Shown here: piece by piece, positions 23,601-28,412 of the stretch
Numbering within the stretch: the first letter of the stretch is position 1
Layout of the letters: the number at the start of each line of letters is the position of its first letter
Assembly: GCA_900557035.1 (NCBI GenBank)
Contig: USRA01000022.1
Location: 1 to 28,412, forward strand
Origin: an uncultured Prevotella sp.
Lineage (GTDB): Bacteria > Bacteroidota > Bacteroidia > Bacteroidales > Bacteroidaceae
DNA: 28,412 nt
Direction of reading: 5' to 3'
Notes under the pieces: model-generated
What the model was told of the DNA's origin: nothing
Seen by the model: the letters and a program-made list of their open reading frames with translations, nothing else
Database searches by the model: none
Translations under genes and position numbers: made by a program

Positions 23601-26175
23601 AAGAACCCACCTGCACATATACCGGTTTTCCATCACGGTTGAAAGTCTTGGATGTCTGATAATACCATTCGGTGGTTGGCTCCATCGGATGCGTATCCTT
23701 TATGCTGAAAAGGGTGAACTTCTGCTTCAGGGTATCCGTTCCACAGATAGCCTCCAACTGATGCACGCCCGATTTCCAAACCTGAGCCAAAGATGCTGAA
23801 GAAGATGAAGATGCAGCATATTCCTTGATTGCAACCGGAGCATTCGCCTCAGCCTCCATCCATTCGCCTTTATCAATACGATATTTCAACCTGCTGGAAA
23901 TAGGCATTCCGCTGGCATTTCTATAAGCAAAAGTCACCGTCTTCAAGCTGTCTGTCTCAATCCGCTTCGGCATATCTACCGAGAAGGCAGTAGGCTTGGT
24001 GCCCAAAGGCAGACTCATCTCGCCGACATGACTCTCGCCGCTGATATCCGTAACCACGGCAGAGACATCGAAGTTGAAGAAGCGGGCGATGCGCATGAAA
24101 TCGTTCATATCCGCCTTTTTTCCTCTCTCTGAAGCCTCCAACGGGATTTCCACATCAAAAGTTCCGTCCTCTCGGGTCACGGTGGTATCGCTCTTTACCA
24201 GGAAATCGGCAGAACGGGCACCCCACCACCACATCTGGTTTCTGCGGGTCACCTTATATTCCACCTTGGCTCCCTGCACCGGCACGCCGGCGTAGGTCTT
24301 TGCCGAAGCCTTCACCACCACGGTATCACCCCAAGTATATCGCTCGTTCACCTTCGGGAAGGTAATCTCGAAGGTAGGACGCTTATACTCCTCTACTCTG
24401 AAATATTCGCCTGCCCTGTCATTCACGGAGATGTAATACCGTCCTGTCTGTCCCTCCTTCGGCAGTTCGAAATCTACAGAAGCCGTACCGTATTCATCGG
24501 TCGTAGCCTTCAGCTCAGCCACCTGCTTCCAGTTGCCGTCTCTCAGAATAAACTTCAGTTCCAGGCTCTTGCCGGGCACACTGGCATCCAGCCCCTTCTT
24601 CACGATATAGGAAACGGCAGTGGCATGCACCTTCTGTCCCGGACGATAGATGGCACGGTCGGTAAACAGCTGATATTTCGTTTCATCATTTTTCTTTTCA
24701 TAATAGCGGGCACGTGAAAGATAGATTCTCTTGGCTGGCGCATACTGATCGGTAGAAGTGGATATCAACACCTCTCCATCCACATTCTTGAAGTAAGCCT
24801 CACCATTGCTGTCAGTGGTCATCCGGGCATGAACCAGTCGTTTATTCTTGCCCGTCTTCACCTCATAATTCCAGTCATAGAGTACGATTTTCGCCCCCGC
24901 AACAGGCTGACCGTCGGTGGCATTCACCACCACATAGCGATGCCTGTCATCAGGCAACTGCTGTATCATCACCGCCAGATTGCTCACATAGAAGAGCAAT
25001 CGCTGCGGAGCGATGCCGGAGTTATCCGAAGCCACCTCCATCAGATAGGCGCCCAGCGGCAGATTGCCACCTATTTCGATGGAATCCTTCACCTCTTCAT
25101 AATCCGGACGACCGTAGTAGCTTTTGCAGAAATCCTTCTGATGCAGCTTCGTCGTCTTCTTCAGGAGCATCTTATAGGTTGCCTCATCCTGCTCGTTATA
25201 ATTATTATCCGCCGTGATATTGAGGCGTGAAATGCTGACCTTCAGGTTCTGGAGATTGCGCACGTTCAGATGCACCCACTTCTTTTCCGAAGGGCGAAGC
25301 ACCAATGGCATATCCTGCACCTGGAACATCGGCTCTGTGAGTCGCTTCTGCGCATTTCTCAGCACATTCATTCTCGACCATCCGCCCCAGCGGTTCAGCG
25401 CATAGTTGATATAGTTGAGCTTATCCAGCGGTTTGGCATCGGTGGCCCCCTCCATGAAGCGGAAGTGCTCCACGGCAAGTTCACCAGCCTCCGGAATATC
25501 CTGATATACGTGGATGAGCGAGTCGATGGTATTCAGATACTTCGACTTTCTGACCTCTCTCACGTCATCCTGGCGGTATTTCTCGATGAGCTTGTAGGCA
25601 CAGAGGCAGGCTGCTCCCCTATTGCCCACCTTATTATAATAGGTGTACATCAGATGATACGCCTCCTTACTGTCTGCCTCGAAACCGATGAGATGCAACA
25701 GATCGTTCTTGAACGAACTGCCGTCCACACCCTTCAGCGTCAGCGGCACATACCCGGTAGAAGCATGTCTGGCAAGAAGCTCAGGTTGCTCCAGGGCTTT
25801 CCTGAAGAACTCCTCGCTCTTCTTCCCGTTCACCTCCCTATACACCTTGCCGAGCACAGCATATCTCACGGCCTTCAGTACAGGATCTTTCGCTTTCTGT
25901 GCTTCCGTTTCCATCCGCTTCACATGGGGCGTCAGTGAGTCGGGCGAAATCTCTCTCCAGAGTATCGCCTGCCGCATCTCAGCCGCCAGCAGCTGCCCGT
26001 AGTCTTTTGCCGCCGTAGCCTTGGAGATGATCTTCTTCATCACCCCAATCTCGCTCTTGGGCTGATCCTTCTGAGCGATGATATCAGCTTGCTTCCACAA
26101 GTTGTCGTAGTTTTGAGCCGTTGCTTGCAGCATGGCAAACACGGTTATGAGGAGTGTTATAATGTTTCTTTTCAT
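20695..26175 (-). CDS. Alpha-2-macroglobulin-like giant exported protein lacking the thioester motif
   Basis: An 1826-residue protein with a signal peptide (MKRNIITLLITVFAMLQATAQ), a helical N-terminal region (about 25-270), then MG-type beta domains including an MG2-like strand set (LFTDRAIYRPGQKVHATAVSY). The A2M domain (about 1128-1230) contains LNETAFFYPAL, VTTWKFMGLAHD and QPNMPRFLREGD. The alpha-helical thioester-domain region follows, but the place of the family CxEQ motif reads NPDEEDAI (1348-1355), so no thioester can form. Bacterial A2Ms are thought to trap proteases in the periplasm; thioester-less forms need another mechanism. A TonB-like motif, VVEEMPQFAGG (1100-1110), precedes the A2M domain. 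An internal 30 bp duplication lies after the lost thioester site. First gene of an operon with DUF1573 and ispH. Confidence 0.9.
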   Translation of the reverse strand: MKRNIITLLITVFAMLQATAQNYDNLWKQADIIAQKDQPKSEIGVMKKIISKATAAKDYGQLLAAEMRQAILWREISPDSLTPHVKRMETEAQKAKDPVLKAVRYAVLGKVYREVNGKKSEEFFRKALEQPELLARHASTGYVPLTLKGVDGSSFKNDLLHLIGFEADSKEAYHLMYTYYNKVGNRGAACLCAYKLIEKYRQDDVREVRKSKYLNTIDSLIHVYQDIPEAGELAVEHFRFMEGATDAKPLDKLNYINYALNRWGGWSRMNVLRNAQKRLTEPMFQVQDMPLVLRPSEKKWVHLNVRNLQNLKVSISRLNITADNNYNEQDEATYKMLLKKTTKLHQKDFCKSYYGRPDYEEVKDSIEIGGNLPLGAYLMEVASDNSGIAPQRLLFYVSNLAVMIQQLPDDRHRYVVVNATDGQPVAGAKIVLYDWNYEVKTGKNKRLVHARMTTDSNGEAYFKNVDGEVLISTSTDQYAPAKRIYLSRARYYEKKNDETKYQLFTDRAIYRPGQKVHATAVSYIVKKGLDASVPGKSLELKFILRDGNWKQVAELKATTDEYGTASVDFELPKEGQTGRYYISVNDRAGEYFRVEEYKRPTFEITFPKVNERYTWGDTVVVKASAKTYAGVPVQGAKVEYKVTRRNQMWWWGARSADFLVKSDTTVTREDGTFDVEIPLEASERGKKADMNDFMRIARFFNFDVSAVVTDISGESHVGEMSLPLGTKPTAFSVDMPKRIETDSLKTVTFAYRNASGMPISSRLKYRIDKGEWMEAEANAPVAIKEYAASSSSSASLAQVWKSGVHQLEAICGTDTLKQKFTLFSIKDTHPMEPTTEWYYQTSKTFNRDGKPVYVQVGSSENGAHIVYSIIAGNKLLEKGAWELGDSIVTLPFTYKPEYASGVVINYSFVKNGECYDRTINIVRPLPEKKLNIAWKTFRDRLTPGQKEKWTLQITTPDGKPAKAQLMSVLYDKSLDQLADHTWKMSLGFSQWLPDCYWKSNMKYYEMGLSGTYPTKYYDEKELDVDKFDGKYFSYYAYTQAVELSKLERSSGRTVEAVRMEKHSSVKDELVQEEGKIMRSRGNQMVRVGAAAPSVGKAFEVVEEMPQFAGGSGSDAGLLLDKVQVRENLNETAFFYPALESDNQGNVAINFTLPESVTTWKFMGLAHDKEMRNGSLVDEAVAQKTVMVQPNMPRFLREGDKSSIVVKLFNTSDKKVSGNARMQILDAETQKVVWQKTQGYRIDAEGSATVSFDVQGLKEGVYINKVVAAGNGYSDGEQHYLPVLSNRELVVNTLPITLHQPGEQSFSLNKLFLNKEGKQAKGAEDAKVTVEYTNNPSWLMIKVLPSISNPDEEDAISLMSAVYANTITSHIQQHLSLEDHSQQNLSLETIRLQNQVEKLKKLQNADGSFSWWKGMKGSRYMTTEVAEMMVRLNAIAGTQKSTAKMLTSALNYLSWQTAQEVREMKKLEEKKHKVSPSEQALHYLYILSMDGRKMKQNLEADKAYLLEKMSKMTSDFTIYGKARAAVVLAKNSKQNAAYREKAGEYLQSVNEYAVYREEMGRYYDTRKALYSWRNYKIPTQVSVIEALQMLKTGDKQSIEELLRWLLMSKRTQSWDTPVNTVDAVYAFMKGNEGNWNRKAENAVLKLDGKLLPMPQDSTTLGYVKTEKIGKASTLSINKKSDYTSWGAVYAEFKQPVSEIASLESGIKVSRKVENQKKAKVGDKIKVIITITADRDYDFVKIVDKRAACLEPVNQLSGYQWGMECYVSPKDNTTNFYFDRLSKGKHFVEMEYYIDRKGDYQSGSCTAECTYSPEFGGRTEAYKMTVNN
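22013..22072. repeat. In-frame 30 bp tandem duplication inside the A2M-like gene
   Basis: CTAAAGAGAGATTCTGCTG at 22017 recurs 30 bp later with one change (22047). In the protein it makes QQHLSLED followed by QQNLSLET, about 25 residues after the degenerate thioester site. The 10-residue insertion keeps the frame. Confidence 0.8.
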
Positions 26176-26230
26176 AAGCCAACTGTATATTATATTAATC
26201 GCTAATTGTTAAACATCTAACTTTTCAATG

Positions 26231-26258
26231 CAAAAATACAAAAAATATCTGTTTTCAA
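26231..26258 (-). promoter_or_regulatory. Possible promoter of the A2M operon
   Basis: On the - strand TATTTTTG (26238-26231) fits TAnnTTTG and TTG (26258-26256) lies 17 bp upstream, slightly shorter than usual. The leader to the ATG at 26175 would be about 50 nt. Confidence 0.45.
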
Positions 26259-26281
26259 ACCTATAAACTGAAAATTTTTAG

Positions 26282-26289
26282 TATCTTTG
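26282..26289 (+). promoter_or_regulatory. -7 element of the GH94 gene
   Basis: TATCTTTG matches the consensus and lies 45 bp before the ATG at 26335. No TTG is at the -33 distance. The apparent TTG start at 26287 is part of this element and is not a start codon. Confidence 0.55.
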
Positions 26290-26334
26290 CACCAAATTCA
26301 TGCAAAAATTCTAAAAATAAACATTAAAAAAACA

Positions 26335-27852
26335 ATGGTAGAGAAAAAGTATGGTCATTTCGATGACGCCAATCGCGAGTACGTGATTACTGACCCAAAG
26401 ACCCCATGGCCTTGGATCAACTATTTGGGTAACGAGGATTTCTTCTCGCTCATCTCCAACACAGCCGGTGGGTATTCTTTCTACAAGGATGCCAAGTTCC
26501 GCCGTATCACCCGCTATCGCTACAACGGGGTACCTATGGACAACAGTGGTCGCTACTTCTACATCAAGGATGGCAATACCGTCTGGAATCCAGGCTGGAA
26601 ACCATGCAAGACGCCACTCGACAGCTACGAGTGCCGCCACGGCATGAACTATACCCGCATCACGGGCAGTAAAAATGGTGTGGAGGCAAGCGTTCTCTTC
26701 TTCGTTCCACTCCATACCTGGGCAGAGGTTCAGAAGATGACGCTCAAGAACCTGTCACAGGAAGCAAAGACCCTCAAGGTGTTCTCCTTTGCAGAATGGA
26801 GCCTCTGGAATGCCGCTACCGACATGGAGAACTTCCAGCGCAATTTCTCTACAGGCGAAGTGGAGGTAGAAGGCTCTACCCTCTATCACAAGACGGAATA
26901 CCGTGAGCGCCGCAACCACTACGCTTTCTATACAGTAAAAACAGAGATTCAGGGCTACGATACCGACCGAGAGAGCTTCATCGGACTCTACAACGAGTTT
27001 GCCGAACCAGAGGCTGTACTCGAAGGCAAGCCACGCAATAGTTTTGCACATGGCTGGAGCCCTATCGCATCACACTATATAGAGGTAACCCTGAAGCCTG
27101 GCGAAAGCCGCGACCTCATCTTCCTCCTGGGATACGTAGAAAACGAACAGGATAAGAAGTTCTCTGCCAAGAAGGTGATCAACAAGGAGAAGGCACATCA
27201 GCTTATCAGCAAGTTCGATACCACCGAAAAGGTGGATGCAGCCTTTGCCGAACTCAACCGATACTGGGATGATCTGCTGAATATCTTCACCGTGAAGAGC
27301 GGAAACGACAAGCTCGACCGCATGGTGAACATCTGGAACCAGTATCAGTGTATGATTACCTTCTGCATGTCGCGTTCCGCAAGCTTCTTCGAGAGCGGTG
27401 CATCATCGACATCGCCAGTACCCAGTTCCCAGACGGTGGCTGCTATCACCAGTATCAGCCTCTCACCAAACGAGGCAACAATGATATCGGTGGCGGTTTC
27501 AACGACGACCCTTGCTGGCTCATCTTCGGAACCGTAGCCTACATCAAGGAGACGGGAGACTTCTCCATCCTCTCCGAGCAGGTACCATTCGATAACCAGC
27601 CAGGCAGCGAGGTAAGTCTCTTCGAACATCTGAAGATTTCGATGAACCACGTCATCAACAACCTGGGTCCTCACCAGCTTCCACTCATCGGAAGAGCCGA
27701 CTGAGTTCCGTGGTGGCGAATACCACATCGTGGTGAAGAACCCAGAAGGAAGGGAGAAAGGCGTGAAACAGATTACGGTGGATGGAAAGGTCATCGCAGG
27801 CACCATCATCCCTTGCCAGAAAGGCAAGCACGAGGTGATTGTAGAAATGTAA
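26335..27852 (+). pseudogene. Broken GH94 cellobiose-phosphorylase-like gene (two internal deletions)
   Basis: The intact family (about 800 residues) splits cellobiose or related disaccharides with phosphate. Here three pieces are seen. Frame 1 from ATG 26335 gives the N-terminal sandwich domain and linker up to [11 protein letters not shown] (residue 355, base 27399). Sequence then continues in another frame from about 27390 ([21 protein letters not shown]) to LPLIGRAD and a TGA at 27702-27704. Frame 1 resumes at 27703 with EFRGGEYHIVVKNPEG and ends at TAA 27850. The roughly 28 residues expected after FFESG (a GRGMGFRDSNQD-type motif) and an estimated 250-300 residues after GRAD (rest of the catalytic barrel) are missing. 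Frame 1 alone runs to a stop at 27535-27537, giving a 400-residue product with a scrambled tail. The product should be inactive, unless the deletions are assembly errors. Confidence 0.85.
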
Positions 27853-27872
27853 TCGATTAATTCAAAATAGTA

Positions 27873-28292
27873 ATGAAGAAAATTTTATGTTTTGTGGCAG
27901 CTCTGGCTGCCACAACTTTTATCACAACAACCAGTACAAGCTGCAAGTTTGCACCTGATCAGCATGACGGCGATACCGTAGCCGCCAGCGAGTTTTATCC
28001 GATAGATACATCAGCTATCCACGCCAAGAAGATGGCGAAGATAGCGGCAGTCAAGGCCGGCAAGGATAGTGTGGGCATCTACTACATCGGCAGTGGTTCC
28101 ACCAAGGACATCATCCAGCTCGTCTCCTATCCATCCCGCCGCGATACAATGATATACAGCAAGACCCGCCATGTGAAGGTGAAGGGTAATGCCGATATCA
28201 ACCATGTGGTCCGCGTGGATTACTACCTGCTCAACGGCAAGGATTCATTGGTGAAATATGTAGAGGAAGTGGAGCTCAAAACAAATCATTGA
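27873..28292 (+). CDS. Small putative lipoprotein of unknown function
   Basis: A 139-residue protein starting MKKILCFVAALAATTFITTT, with a lipobox-like TSTSC (Cys24), so it is probably lipidated after export. The mature part is polar, with a short lysine/alanine helix (HAKKMAKIAAVKAGKD, about 50-65) and beta-rich sequence (VGIYYIGSGS, HVVRVDYYLLNGKDSLVKYVEEVEL). I recognise no family. It starts 20 bp after the GH94 pseudogene stop and no promoter motif is seen between, so it probably depended on the GH94 promoter. A strong terminator follows 21 bp after its stop. Confidence 0.75.
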   Translation: MKKILCFVAALAATTFITTTSTSCKFAPDQHDGDTVAASEFYPIDTSAIHAKKMAKIAAVKAGKDSVGIYYIGSGSTKDIIQLVSYPSRRDTMIYSKTRHVKVKGNADINHVVRVDYYLLNGKDSLVKYVEEVELKTNH

Positions 28293-28313
28293 AAAAATAA
28301 CAAGAAAACCAGC

Positions 28314-28366
28314 ATACAATAAAAGGGCTAGCATGCAAAAACACACGCTAGCCCTTTTCATTGTAT
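28314..28366 (+). terminator. Strong intrinsic terminator
   Basis: AAAAGGGCTAGC (28321-28332) pairs perfectly with GCTAGCCCTTTT (28347-28358), extended by ATACAAT/ATTGTAT with one bulged base. T-runs within the stem ends allow termination on either strand. Confidence 0.85.
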
Positions 28367-28389
28367 ATTACTTTTTTTTATTATCTTTG
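28361..28389 (+). promoter_or_regulatory. Probable promoter for a gene beyond the window
   Basis: TTG (28361-28363), an 18 bp spacer and TATCTTTG (28382-28389) resemble the Bacteroidetes promoter. The gene it serves would start beyond 28412. Confidence 0.5.
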
Positions 28390-28412
28390 CATAGAAATTC
28401 AACATCAGGGTG

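Noticed and set aside
26287..26334. TTG start giving 16 more residues on the GH94 protein
   Set aside because: The TTG is part of the promoter -7 element TATCTTTG; the ATG at 26335 fits the family N-terminus.
27348..27704. Separate small gene of 118 codons
   Set aside because: It is the central part of the GH94 enzyme read in the shifted frame, not an independent gene.

Overview
The window looks like chromosomal DNA of a gut-type Bacteroidales bacterium, most likely in or near Prevotella/Segatella. Supporting signs are Bacteroidetes-style promoters (TTG, about 20 bp, TAnnTTTG), almost no Shine-Dalgarno sequences, type IX secretion genes (PorE-like, PorQ), a DUF6249/ECF sigma/DUF5056 set, a GH84 hexosaminidase close to Bacteroides enzymes, and an ExbB-(membrane protein)-ExbD-ExbD operon. 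I see no prophage, IS element, CRISPR array or rRNA. Most of the window is ordinary core genome.

Layout. (1) 1-3839, + strand: 3' part of topoisomerase III (topB), then a PorE-like OmpA lipoprotein whose start region is triplicated. (2) 3840-4189: a gene-free gap holding a degenerate 31-32 bp tandem repeat and a bidirectional terminator. (3) 4190-5916, - strand: DUF6249 membrane protein, ECF sigma factor and DUF5056 putative anti-sigma. (4) 6054-8066, + strand: NOL1/RsmF-type rRNA methyltransferase and dihydrofolate reductase, convergent with an Lrp/AsnC regulator (8097-8600, -). (5) 8705-11201, - strand: tRNA-Ser(GGA), exbB, a small membrane protein whose start lies inside a heptanucleotide satellite, and two exbD genes. 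(6) 11360-16565, - strand: tonB, polyprenyl diphosphate synthase, tatD and GH84 hexosaminidase, ending in a long terminator hairpin. (7) 16725-18426, + strand: porQ and cmk. (8) 18427-18720: an apparent orphan transcription unit, a candidate small RNA. (9) 18721-26175, - strand: alpha-2-macroglobulin-like giant protein, DUF1573 protein and ispH. (10) 26335-28292, + strand: a GH94 cellobiose-phosphorylase-like gene broken by two internal deletions, a small lipoprotein and a strong terminator.

How the genes relate. ExbB/ExbD/TonB energise outer-membrane transport. PorE and PorQ belong to protein export and cell-surface attachment by the type IX system. GH84 (and GH94 when intact) act on glycans. 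IspH and the polyprenyl synthase both serve isoprenoid synthesis but lie in different operons. The most unusual signals are non-coding or structural: repeated short tandem duplications at gene edges, a heptamer satellite at a start codon, the candidate sRNA, the doubly deleted GH94 gene, and a thioester-less A2M protein that carries a TonB-like motif.
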